Source: Sycon ciliatum
Lineage: Eukaryota > Porifera > Calcarea > Leucosolenida > Sycettidae
NCBI RefSeq assembly: GCF_964019385.1
Contig: NC_088644.1
Coordinates: 35,329,351 to 35,393,350 of the forward strand
Reading direction: 5' to 3'
Length of the DNA stretch: 64,000 nt
In this document: positions 11,501-20,209 of the stretch, one piece after another
Position numbering within the stretch: position 1 is the stretch's first letter
How the letters are laid out: every line of letters begins with the position of its first letter
Translations under genes and position numbers: made by a program
The notes under the pieces: generated by a model
Seen by the model: only the letters and a program-made list of their open reading frames with translations
What the model was told of the DNA's origin: nothing
The model's database searches: none

Positions 11501-12831
11501 CCTGCCGCTGATCCCGAGACCCATGGTCGGGGGAGGTAGGCCCAAATCACCACCCATGGTCGGAGGAGGTAGGCCCAATTCACCAACACGCTGCGCCGGT
11601 TTCCCGCTCTATAGTCATGTCTCCCCATTGGTTCAGTCTTCCCATTCCGTTCCCCGCTGGACTGTGTATTTCAGAAAGAAAAATAAAATAAAAAAATAAA
11701 TAAAGAATGGACTCGGATGGAGAGCCAAGGATAAATATATATTAAATAAAAAATGGACCAAGGAACTACATGTAAAAGTTACGCTATAATGTCCACTAAC
11801 ACCACCAGTTACTAAACGGCTAGTTAGTTGTAGGACGTCAGTACCGTCGGTCAGTGTCGTGAGCTGATTGTTTCGTACCTGGTGGTGTTAGTGGACATTA
11901 TAATTATAGCGTAACTCGTAGTTACTTGGTCCATTTTATATTTAATATAAATTTATCCTTGGCTCTCCATCCAAGTCCATTCTTTATTTTATTTTTTATA
12001 CTGAAATACACAGTGCAGCACTTCATTTTTTTATTTACAGGTGGAATCCTGATAATTCGAATATGGCTTAATTCGAACATACCGCTTAATTAGAAGTGTT
12101 TCCAGGATTGATTTCTGTCAATTCGATTCCCACATAAAGTTTTCTGATAATTCGAACCTCGAACCGGACATGTCCGGTTAATTCGAAGTTCCACGGATTT
12201 CACTTTCATAGAAAATGTGTGGGATTTGTGCTGATAATTCGAAGTAAGCAAAGTGTAATTCGAAGTTCACTATACACTGTAATGATCAGTTCAGTTTGCA
12301 TGAGCAGGCTGTGCTGGTCAGTTCAGTATCCGTGAAATCTGTATCTAAGGTCCATAGCGCAACTCTACGTGAACATGGGAGCATTTTGACATACATATTG
12401 TGTTGTGGGTTCATGTTTGGATAATTAGAATGTCCGGATAATCAGAAGATTTTTCCTGGCATTTGGAGATTCGAATTATCAGGATTACACCTGAAATATA
12501 AAAAGTAAAGCATTGAGTTACATGGAGACACTTACCTATAGTGCATGATGGACTGCATGTCGTATGTAGAGCCTGTAACATCATCCGCCTTGAACGGTTC
12601 CAGGATTTGTCTCTGGATCTGCTCCTCATCCCAGTAGTTTGGTGACCCCGTGAACTCTGCCATCACCTTGGGCACGTTCCAGAGCACAATGCCCTTGATG
12701 GGTGACTGGTGTTCGTGCAGTAGACCAAGCACGTGACCAAATTCGTGGAGTACAGTTGACTTGTCAATCACAGCAAGGTTCATCGTGCACTCATCTTTAG
12801 GAATCTGAAAACGCGCATGCCGGGGAAGGTG

Positions 12832-12880
<49 letters not shown>

Positions 12881-15202
12881 GTGTCACAGTGTGCGTAATG
12901 CATGCATCTACGTGACTGGCGCTCGACCTACTGTTGTGGACATGGAAATCCGGTCGCACGTCTAGCGGCCCCAGGGTGCTGGCCATGCAGCCGTGGATAA
13001 GCGGTACACACATGCAATTTATGCGCTGCAGCGTGATAGTCGCATCGAATCAACATGTGCCCTTCACGCAGCGTTCTGTACGCGCTGAGGGCGCCGGCCC
13101 CGGTCAATCGACCGGATTTCCATGTCCATGACAGTACGTAGCTAACTGAGCTATACGTAACGTTGCGTTCAGGCACAGCCACTAGTCTACGGTACCGGCG
13201 CTAGTGACATGTCCACTCACGCGCGATGAAAATACAGTATTTTTTGCTGGACTCGACTACGCTGTACAGACTGTCAGTGTACTGTGCTTGTGCAAGGACA
13301 TCAAAGACAAAGCGTGGACAGTAGGCATGTCGCATACATGTACATCAGGGGCGTGCTCGGCCCCCCAACTAGGGGGGTGCACGGGAGCCGAGGGGAGCCC
13401 CCCCCCCCCTCGGCAATTTTCTGCAATTTGTTTGCAACCTTTCTTGAATTTTAGAGCATATTTGCATACATTACAATTGCAATTACCCAGATTGAAAATG
13501 TTTGGGGGGTGCACGTGCCCCCCCCGTGCCCATCGCCGAGCACGCGCCTGTACATGTATGTATGTCCAAAGTGGAAACCAGTGTTTTCATCTTGGTCTTG
13601 AAGTGGGTGCTTTGGTCTTGGACTGGAGTACGAGCGGCTGTTTGTGTTGTTAGTAAAATTACTGTTCAGGTTTGTGGTTTTGAGGACAAAGGCAATGAGT
13701 TTTCAGCAGAAGACTTTGTCGGCTCTCTGGGAAAAAAACAGCGTGAAATTTCTGACGGAGAGTCGGATTCTTCCGCCACCGGCACTGCTGAAGGCAGCAG
13801 CCAAGTTGAAGTTCAAGACTGTGACGAGCCAAGTTTCACAATAGAGGACGAAACTGATGACGAGCCCGCTGCAAAAAGATTGACTTTTGGTGAAGATTAT
13901 GACTTTTCCGACGTTGGCACACTCTATGATGACGAGAATTGTCGGTGGAAACTCTGTCCACGCACTGCCCCTTTATAAAACAAAGGTGGCGATCGCCAAT
14001 CAACACTGGACACCCACCAAGTCCTTCCCTTATCCAGTCAGTAGCTTATTGCAAAATGGGGGTCGGAACTTTTTGGAAACCACCTTTTTTTGACCCGGTG
14101 CACGCGCCTGATGAAGAGTTCAAAGAGCACAAGCAAAGAAGACATCTGAGGGTGATAGCGTCCCTCATTGGGCACAACTCTACATGACTGCAGTGTTACC
14201 ACTGCCCGTATTTGTCCGTATTTTTACGGAAAAAAGATGTTTTGTCCGCAGTACGGATTTCAATCGAATTATGCCGGAAAAAGCGTTTTTGTTTTCCACT
14301 CGGCGAAGTGTTTTGGTAGTCATAGAATGCTTTGGAGTTTGGACTGAAGTGTAAAAATGCAACGAAGTTTTGCTTAGCGGAGGAAGTATACAGGTGAGAA
14401 ATTACAGGAAATTCAGCAAGTGCAGCCGGTGTGACAATGGACATGCATGTGCAAGTCTGTGTGTATTGTTTTTTTTCCAAATTACACTAATAATCAGTGA
14501 GAATATTGACCTGAAAAAACGAGTACGGAAAACGCTGAAAAATTCCGCAAAATGGCACTGGGCAATACGGATGGGGGTAGAGGGCACTTGGTAACACTGT
14601 GACTGTACCTGCTTGTATGTATGCATACATGATCACGTATCATTATTGCACACGGGAACTGTGGCATGACTTACCCTCAGTGCATCCGTCCCCACACGGG
14701 AGTACGAGCCCTCCTTTTCCTTGAAAGACACTCGCACTTCCGAGTCGCTTCGATCTGTCACTTCAACGAATGAAATACTACAATGTTGGCTCCATTCGCT
14801 GGCAATGGGTAGCACTCGATCACGTTTCGGATGATCTTCAGTAAAGTACACTTTTATAGCCTCGGACTTCTTTTTCGCCCAGAGGTTCTTTGTATCCTTG
14901 TTGGCCAATGCAAACTGGGGTTTCACCACATTCGTACTGTCCTGACTCGGTCGCCTTTCAGCTTGGGGCTCAGTCCCACCCGATGCGGCCACTTCGTCCT
15001 GTTCGTCCGACTCTTGCTTTGAAGAGTTAGCGGCACATTCAGCTTTGCGCTGTTCAACATCTTGTAGCTGATCGCGTTCATCGCCAACCTCGTCGCTAGG
15101 TAGAAACACTGGATTGCGGCACCACATGACCGCTTTCTTCACAGCACTCAACACGACTGACGTTGTATCCGTGCTATCGAAATGGAGCAGCAGTAAACTT
15201 AT
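8137..15202 (-). CDS. ZnMc zinc metalloprotease with PPC-like C-terminal domain, unit A (spliced)
   Basis: Exons are 15202-14675, 12804-12536, 11081-10894, 10036-9960 and 8520-8137. All four introns have GT-AG ends and the phases agree. The joined product is about 481 residues, counted from the first codon of exon 1; no start codon or signal peptide was found, so at least one 5' exon is missing. Residues about 100-265 form the zinc metalloprotease domain, with zinc ligands H196, H200 and H206 ([11 protein letters not shown]), catalytic E197, and the Met-turn SIMHY near 261-265. Residues about 330-440 look like a PPC-type beta-sandwich ([38 protein letters not shown]). It is probably a secreted protease. 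The nearest family is the matrixin-like ZnMc group; the substrate is unknown. The introns hold at least five MITEs. Confidence 0.82.
8521..9030. other. Intron 4, proximal part
   Basis: Holds a poly-C run (about 8575-8593) whose length differs between units, and two direct copies of a 20-odd-base motif TCCGCCTTGGCAGCGTACAT (about 8788 and 8833). No coding domain is visible in the 140-residue minus-strand open frame across it. Confidence 0.5.
9031..9835. mobile_element. TA-flanked MITE (805 bases), unit A
   Basis: TA lies at 9029-9030 and 9836-9837. The ends are CTACCTCCGCGTCATTAAAA and the complement of CTTCCTCCGCGTCATTAAAA, about 26 bases with one mismatch. TA flanks and CTTCCTCCG-type ends suggest a Tc1/mariner-group non-autonomous element. 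Two unrecognised plus-strand open frames (9135-9362, 9553-9753) lie inside. It sits in intron 4 of the metalloprotease. Confidence 0.65.
9857..9930. repeat. TC/C simple repeat beside exon 4, unit A
   Basis: A run of TCTCTC, TCCC and then poly-C just downstream of the exon 4 donor. It is about 45 bases longer in unit B (25096-25197). Confidence 0.85.
9960..10036 (-). CDS. Metalloprotease exon 4, unit A
   Basis: This 77-base exon has acceptor TTTCCTCTAG and donor GTATGT. It encodes [20 protein letters not shown] and then KYTIE, the first strands of a PPC-like domain. Phase 1 in and 0 out fits both neighbours. A G-run and GA repeat lie about 30 bases past the donor on the minus strand, and their length varies between units. 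Confidence 0.78.
10037..10893. other. Intron 3 of the metalloprotease, unit A
   Basis: Contains a short GCT repeat (about 10565-10589, one or two units shorter in B) and otherwise no paired termini or coding domain that I can identify. Confidence 0.6.
10894..11081 (-). CDS. Metalloprotease exon 3, unit A
   Basis: The acceptor GTGCACAG completes the split codon (AG+A = R), giving SIMHYRFPKG. The segment up to KLYGPPG ([14 protein letters not shown]) is the C-terminal helix of the protease domain. A proline- and lysine-rich linker follows. The donor GTAAGA after TCAAAGA leaves phase 1, which matches exon 4. Without splicing, the frame would run on to a stop at 10820. Confidence 0.85.
11520..11585. 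repeat. Two-copy 33-base direct repeat, unit A
   Basis: CCCATGGTCGG(G/A)GGAGGTAG is repeated at 11520 and 11553 with two differences per copy. It is in intron 2 and present in every unit. Confidence 0.8.
11661..12014. mobile_element. Foldback element with about 150-base inverted arms, unit A
   Basis: The arms begin ACTGTGTATTTCAG and run inward through AATGGACTCGGATGGAGAGC, AATGGACCAAG and GTTACGCTATAATGTCCACT on one side, with close complements on the other, leaving a loop of about 65 bases. A transcript of this intron would form a long hairpin. No clear target duplication was found. Confidence 0.82.
12038..12493. mobile_element. MITE with TTCGAA-rich ends, unit A
   Basis: The 24-base TIR has one mismatch (CAGGTGGAATCCTGATAATT against CAGGTGTAATCCTGATAATT). 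The body is full of TAATTCGAA motifs. The left flank ends in TA but the right is AA, so the target duplication is unclear. It resembles pogo/Tigger-type non-autonomous elements. It ends 43 bases from the exon 2 donor. Confidence 0.75.
12536..12804 (-). CDS. Metalloprotease exon 2 (zinc-binding exon), unit A
   Basis: Acceptor TTTTCAG precedes ATTCCTAAAG; the donor is GTAAGT after a split AG codon. It carries CTMNLAVID, then [20 protein letters not shown] with all three zinc histidines and the glutamate, and ends [11 protein letters not shown], the Met-turn. The phase is 0 in and 2 out. The exon is identical in unit B, where exons 1, 3 and 5 differ. Confidence 0.9.
12835..12881. repeat. GA microsatellite near exon 2 acceptor, unit A
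   Basis: On the minus strand this is a TC run about 30 bases upstream of the exon 2 acceptor, so it may serve as part of the polypyrimidine tract. Length: about 47 bases here, 63 in B, 71 in C, 53 in D. Confidence 0.9.
12931..13134. mobile_element. 204-base TA-flanked MITE, unit A
   Basis: TA lies at 12929-12930 and 13135-13136. The ends are CTGTTGTGGACATGGAAATC and the complement of CTGTCATGGACATGGAAATC, about 25 bases with two mismatches. The centre is GC rich. It is probably Tc1/mariner-related. Confidence 0.72.
13346..13550. mobile_element. GC-rich hAT-type MITE, unit A
   Basis: The termini CAGGGGCGTGCTCGGC and the complement of CAGGCGCGTGCTCGGC pair with one mismatch. CAGGGGCG ends are typical of hAT MITEs. 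The flanks are TACATG repeats, so the 8-base duplication cannot be placed. Poly-C length varies among units. Confidence 0.6.
13551..14184 (+). other. Intron 1 stretch with an acidic open frame, possible transposon remnant
   Basis: The plus-strand frame 13502-13978 ends in an acidic, serine-rich stretch ([16 protein letters not shown], then [13 protein letters not shown]). An overlapping frame starts [16 protein letters not shown], which resembles the N-termini of some transposases. The GTGCACGCGCCTG terminus recurs at 14098-14110. Unit B has a frame change here. I do not recognise a complete domain. Confidence 0.35.
14191..14599. mobile_element. 409-base MITE absent from unit B, unit A copy
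   Basis: The ends are CAGTGTTACC and the complement of CAGTGTTACC. TGACTG lies on both sides (14185-14190, 14600-14605), and unit B has one TGACTG at the empty site (29466-29471). The TIR is hAT-like, but the visible duplication is six bases, not eight. It is in intron 1 of the metalloprotease. Confidence 0.85.
14675..15202 (-). CDS. Metalloprotease exon 1 (first identified), unit A
   Basis: It is open for 176 codons from a possible acceptor (CTAG at 15203-15206) to a strong donor GTAAGT (plus-strand ACTTAC 14669-14674), phase 0. The first half is charged, low-complexity linker (QQ/E/S rich), perhaps a propeptide. The second half starts the protease domain: [54 protein letters not shown], the usual strand and substrate-cleft pattern before the zinc helix. 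Methionine first appears at residue 25, so the true start is uncertain. The A copy has T where C and D have R in NKD(T/R)KN. Confidence 0.8.
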
Positions 15203-15724
15203 CTAGGTCGCTAATACTATGGGTAAAATGAATACTTGCTTTTACTATCAGTATCTGAAAGAGAAAAAAACTGTCTCTACAGTGATCATGTACATGACTA
15301 ATTGAACTACATTATTTTTACAAACGCCAAAGGGCCAAAGGCAGGGCCGGGAGAGATTGAAGAAAATCCGAAAATGAGTCACCTTGTCACCACAAGGCGC
15401 TAATTCTAGTCTGTACTGACTGTAGACTACTAGTACTACTACCAAGAGTCCATAACGGCAAGAGTATGCAACTGTGATTATGGGTGCATGCGTACGCGTG
15501 GCGCGCTGCCTAGGCGCCTTCATTACCATGATTACGTAACTAAGTTACTTGCCTTCATCACGCTCTGAAAGCATGCATTCAAACTCTCAATTTCTCGCAC
15601 GAGCCCATCCGTTTTTGCTCGATTCGTTCCAGTACCTACACAATCTCTGAATTCTGATGCGTCTAGCACATCTCAATTCTAAAATCCACCGGGAATCCAC
15701 AGGAAAACTACACAGACTACCCTG
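15203..15724 (-). other. Upstream of exon 1; possible extra 5' exon at 15553-15672
   Basis: A minus-strand open stretch reads KTDGLVREIESLNACFQSVM, helical and charged, and ends at ATGAAG before GCAAGT, a possible GC-AG donor. Phase 0 would fit exon 1. No convincing acceptor or start codon was found, so this is only a candidate for the missing 5' coding part. The 15248-15529 open frame shows no domain. Confidence 0.3.
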
Positions 15725-15786
15725 TTATTATTCATTGCAAAAGAACACCGAAAGGCCAGACCGCATGGTGAAGACAAATGTCTAGA

Positions 15787-18700
15787 CTACTGAAGGATTC
15801 TCTGAATCCTTGTGCCATTAACAAGAGGCAGGATGAGCGCGTTACGGGTTGAGTTTGTCGAAAACCAATTGTACTTCATCATGTGTGAAGGGGTTTTATG
15901 AAGAAATATTTTATGAACCAGTGTACAGAGATGGTGCTTATGACGAACGGAGAGAGGAGAAGTGTGTGCAAGTCGATAAAGGGCATCCGAAGGAAAACAT
16001 CGATCCTTGTTGTAAAGAATTTTAAGTGTAAATCTATGGTGGACTTCTAATTGGTTCAGAGTTGTGTCAGAAAGGCCACACCAAGCGGTATCGCAATAGT
16101 CGAATATAGGGAGAATATAGCACTGATAAAATAATAGTTTACGCTGGATGGGCAAATGAGTGCAATGTGGTTGTAGTACCCCTTATGCTGAACTGGTTCG
16201 CTTGCATACACAGTTGACATGTGCAGCCCAAGAGAGTTTGCAGTCAAACATCACACCTAGATGTTTGTGCTGAGTAACAACACGGATAGGCATAGTCGAG
16301 TCAGGGAAGTATAATGGTTGATCAGGAGGGGATGAAGAAATATACATGGCTTCTGTCTTGTCTATATTGGGCTGGAGTTTCCACGTTTGCATCCACATGA
16401 CAGTGCTGTTGATGCGATGCTGCATGGTAAAGAGTAATTGTGCAGGGGAGGAATCAGAACAGATAAGGCCAGTGTCATCCGCATACAAACTAACATCGGG
16501 GACAACTGAAGGTAGGTCATTAACGTAAAGCAAGAATAACAAAGGACCCAGAATGGAACCTTGGGGCACTCCAGACGTTACAGGGAGGGGATCAGACAAG
16601 AAATAGGACAAGCGAACAGCCTGAGAACGAGCAGACAGATACGAGGATATCCAACGCAAGGCAGCATCCTCCACCCGGAAGGTGACCTCCAACTTGGCAA
16701 GTAAGCCACGATGCCAAACGGTGTCGAATGCCTTAGCCAAGTCGAAAAACACCATTCCCACGTGCTCCCCACAGTTCCTCTTTGTCGCTATGTCTTGGAC
16801 AAGTCGAGTCACCTGGTATTGAGTTGAGTCACCACGGCAGAATCCCGACTGAGCTGGTGAGAGAGCCGGAGCGATGTGCAGGTAGAGGGAATCGAATACA
16901 ATACGCTCACAAAGTTTGGAAACTGTGCGCAGCAGAGAGATGGGGCGGTAGTTTGCCGGGCAAGCACGGGAGCCTTTATTCTTGTAAAGCGGTGTCACGA
17001 TGGCGGATTTCCAATCCTGTGGGAATGTACCAGTTCGAAATGACATATTTAAAAAAAATAATGGCGAGAGGATAGGCTATTGATGGTGCAAGAGACTGCA
17101 GCACTTCATTCGGGATCCCATCTGAGCCGGGAGACTTTCCACATTTCAGGCGCTTCAGATATTTCCGAACTTGAAACGTAGTGACATGTCACGGCTGTTA
17201 GCTGCACTTGGATCGCGGCAACTTAGTTTTCTGCACGTGAACCCTGAAAAATCAATGCATGCTCATGCATGTTCATGCATAACCAGTCAGCTGGCCTGCT
17301 CGCCCACGCATTTGACAGGTAACAATTCCATCAAATTTGAGATATCGCTTCGTTCTAAGTCTCAAAACAGTTCTAAAGTCACCAAACCACGCTGGTAATC
17401 GATGGCTATTCAATGTTAACATCTTCAGGAAGACTTCAGCCGTTTCCCGAGAGTTTGGGCATCGTTGCCGTTATTTTTCACGGTGTTCTTCTTCGTCCTG
17501 TCTGGAGCTGCAATTGCATCCTGGAATTATTTGAAAGGTATTTCGTGCGGGCTGTGGGGGGTTCCAACAGGCATAAACTGACATCGCTATAGGATAACTG
17601 GTAACTTTCACCCTTCAAGGAGGTAGAGCAATGAGAATTTTTTTGTGGCGGTCGTCCAATTTTTGTGGCGGTCATGGCTGTATTTGTGCACTTCCAAGGC
17701 TTTCATTCTGCCTGATACTACTTCGGACTGTATGGGAATCGTTGTTTAGGCACATGTAGCTGTCTTATTTGGTAGATCTGCTGTTTTCAATCACTTGGGA
17801 CACTTTGTCTAGCCTATTTGTCTTTCGTTCGTGCCATCTATCAGTTTTGTGGGGTGCCTTGACCTGTATTTGTGAAGTTCTCGAGTAAAGACCCTAATTC
17901 TTGACTGGAGTCACGTCTTGAATTGAATTTGCTTGGTGAGCCCTCGTTCACGCAGTTGTACTTATCGTAATAGTCAATATCTGCTTGCTGGACGGACTAG
18001 CGGCTAGAATAGGGATGACCAAATGGTCCAAGTGTGTACTAGTACACGATTATTGTTTCCATCATCGTGAAATGCTCGTTGTGGAATTGCAGCCGTCTGC
18101 CTTTGGCACTGAGGACATGAGGAGAGTTGATTGTTACTTCTGCTCAGCAATGAAGCGATCATCAGCTCTCTTTGTTCTAATTATTGAGAGGACATACCGG
18201 CATCGCAATCAAGTAAAGATTAGGCAAACCTCGCCAACCTCCAAAGAGAGTCGAAGATATTTTCTCCAAATGCAAAGACGATCTTTGTGAGTTTGTGACT
18301 TGCATTTGCGTGCATACATGAGCAAGTCATGGACCACGGCACGTGCGCGGTTACCATGCCATCTCGAACCGACGCCATCTTTCTAAGTTGCCGCTTCTTG
18401 ACAGCCGTGGACAGTGATTGTACGGAACGGAACAGATATGAAAGGCGACTGGGGCAAAAGGGGGAATGCGCCACGAAGGATCATCAGCCAGCCCAAATGA
18501 GGTGAACTGAGTGTTCAGAATATCAGCTATGCTCTTGGGGGACGTGGCGACCGTACCGTCGGATGCTATCATCGTTTGGGGCATGACACGGCCGGAAGTG
18601 TGCCGCTGTGCTCGCACAAACTGAAAGAGTGTAGGTCGATTCGGTGACGTTAGTGATGCTTGGATGGAGCGTATATATTGACGATGTGCTTGCCGAGACA

Positions 18701-19916
18701 GGTGCTTTACAGCATTCCTTTGTCGGTTATAAGCTGCATGATTTACTGCTGTCGGATATTTTTTGTACACACTATATAGATCACGCTTGCGTTTTACAGC
18801 AGACCTGAGCCCAGCAGTAACCCATGGTGGAGATTGCATGCGGGGTCGTGGAGATGTCACAGTGTGGGTGGCTCCGAATGAGGTGAGGTGACGACGGAAG
18901 GCGGACTGGAGCTCACAATCAAAGTGATGAAGTGCGTCATTAACATCAGTGTACGAGTTCAGAGAGGACCAGTTGTAGCCAGCTAAATCAGCGTTGATTA
19001 ATTGCCAAAGGTGCGAAGGTACTTGTTTGAAGCGATACAGTGAAGAGGGAGGACCAGTGGAAGAGTTGGGGAAGTAGTTCGAAATAGGGGCGTAACATAA
19101 AGTGCAAACAATCTGTATATGGTCAGACATACCCAAGGGAGGTGCTTGATCAATTGAGCGCATGAGGCGTGGTCGGTTGGTGATCACCAAGTCCAGACAC
19201 GAAACAGAGCCATTAGGCGAGGAATGAGTGGGGAAGTCAACCATCTGGTGGAGCCCAAGAGCAGCAAATACTGTGCTAAGGAGATCACCAGCCTTCGAGG
19301 TAGACTCGGTGGGACACCAGCTTGAGTTGTGGGCGTTGAAATCGCCAGTCACTAACAGATCATAAGAATCTAAACAGACTGACTGTAATGCCTCAACAAA
19401 CATGTCACAAAAGTACGACAATTGCATTGTGCTCTGTGAGGGTGGTCGATACATGCAGCATAGTAAGATGTGATTCTGAGATTGAGTAGAGGGGGAGCCA
19501 AGTTCAAGCCACACAGACTCGCAGCCAGGGCGTTGAAGGTCGGCACGAGGGGAGACGTAAGGAAAGGAGTCCGAACGGACAAGTACGGCAACACCCCCAT
19601 ACCCACGGCTACAATGTGCTTACCGATTGTCTTCCGGAGGTCGATCTCTGCGGATGCAGATATAGCCTGACAGTGAGAGCGGGTTCGAGGGACAGAGCCA
19701 CGTCTCTGTTAGGCAGATTATGTCAGGCTTAGCACATTCGGCAATAACGCAGAGCTCAGACAACTTGTTGACAACAGAGCGACAATTCAGAGATACTAGG
19801 GTTAAATCACGCTGGGATTTAGGGAAAAAAGGGAACGCTGATGGATTTAGCGCAAGACCATTCGACTTAGCACCCCGAAGACTACAACTGGTGAAAAGTA
19901 GCAAAAGCCATGGCAA
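15787..19916 (-). pseudogene. LINE endonuclease-reverse transcriptase, copy 1, broken
   Basis: Domain order from the 5' side: endonuclease start (19916-19620), TAA at 19620-19622, endonuclease remainder with TGDFNAHN and GMSDH (about 19600-19110), linker, a 1,220-base insertion, then reverse transcriptase 17046-16183 with YRPISLL, FFDLAKAFDTVWH, GVPQGSILGPLLF and the catalytic SLYADDTGL. A second TAA (16183-16185) precedes the C-terminal part (16155-15787; YCDTAWCGLS). A run of eight T at about 17049-17056 (seven in copy 2) shifts the frame just before MSFRTGTF. It is dead by at least three lesions besides the insertion. Confidence 0.85.
17190..18409. mobile_element. CACGG-ended 1,220-base element inside LINE copy 1
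   Basis: The termini are CACGGCTGT, with a second shared block GCGGCAACTTAG a little inside both ends. LINE copy 2 in unit B has the uninterrupted site (TGTCGACA near 32041-32048). The plus-strand open frame 17985-18290 (101 residues, with YCFHH and DCYFC) is unrecognised. CAC ends and the 4-base duplications seen at the two unit D insertions fit the Chapaev branch of CMC transposons. No clear duplication is visible at this copy. Confidence 0.75.
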
Positions 19917-20050
19917 CTAACGCACCATTCAACAGCTTGGAATCCTGACCGCCACTAGTGACTAGGCACTATTCAGCCTGGTCTACACCACACTGTGGCA
20001 CACAGCTATGAAGTGACATTTTCTGTCCCAGGGGAAACTCGCGGAAAAAA

Positions 20051-20205
20051 AGGGCACATTTTCGGCCATAACTCTTGAACGGCTGGTCAGATAGGGACAC
20101 AGTTTTCAGAGAATTTGCAGCTATTCATGCTCTTTCAACTGACGTAGCACTCAATATGAATTTACAAATTCGATTTTTCAGCGAATTTTTGGGTGATGTG
20201 CCCCC
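20051..20205. mobile_element. Right-end fragment of TTAA MITE, unit B
   Basis: Same as 610-764. Here its TTAA (20206-20209) is directly shared with the next MITE, making a perfect palindrome across the junction. Confidence 0.8.
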
Positions 20206-20209
20206 TTAA

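Larger units (their letters stand above)
1..19441. repeat. Tandem array unit A (19.4 kb)
   Basis: Base 1 onward matches base 19442 onward, so this is one complete period. It is the longest unit because two TTAA-flanked transposase elements (769-2935 and 3904-6460, 4.7 kb together with their duplicated TTAA) sit here and are absent from B, C and D. The rest follows the common order: LINE 5' end, TTAA MITE, hAT-like MITE, metalloprotease gene, LINE body. The phase of the unit boundary is arbitrary because the array is continuous. Confidence 0.95.
15725..20031 (-). mobile_element. LINE copy 1 (non-LTR retrotransposon), spans the A/B boundary
   Basis: A minus-strand element with an apurinic-type endonuclease followed by a reverse transcriptase, interrupted at 17190-18409 by a CACGG-ended DNA element. 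The boundaries are approximate: the 5' end lies between the coding start at 19916 and the MITE fragment at 20051; the 3' end lies near AATGAATAATAA on the minus strand. No ORF1 was found. The motif pattern fits the jockey/CR1/L2 group; the clade is not resolved. Confidence 0.85.

Noticed and set aside
12535..13013. Serine-leucine repeat protein (SLSLSL frames)
   Set aside because: Translation of the GA/TC microsatellite; the same bases lie in the intron just before the exon 2 acceptor.
13346..14110. One larger hAT-like element from 13346 to the second CACGCGCCTG at 14110
   Set aside because: The terminus at 14110 is similar, but the flanks share no 8-base duplication, and the inner pair 13346-13550 matches better.
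15248..15529. A 93-residue minus-strand frame upstream of exon 1
   Set aside because: No domain and no splice sites that fit exon 1; treated as intron or upstream sequence.
16183..16185. TAA read as sense in the LINE (recoding), because the shared stops here are all TAA
   Set aside because: Two sites are too few, TAG and TGA also appear as ordinary stops nearby, and shared inheritance of a dead copy explains it.
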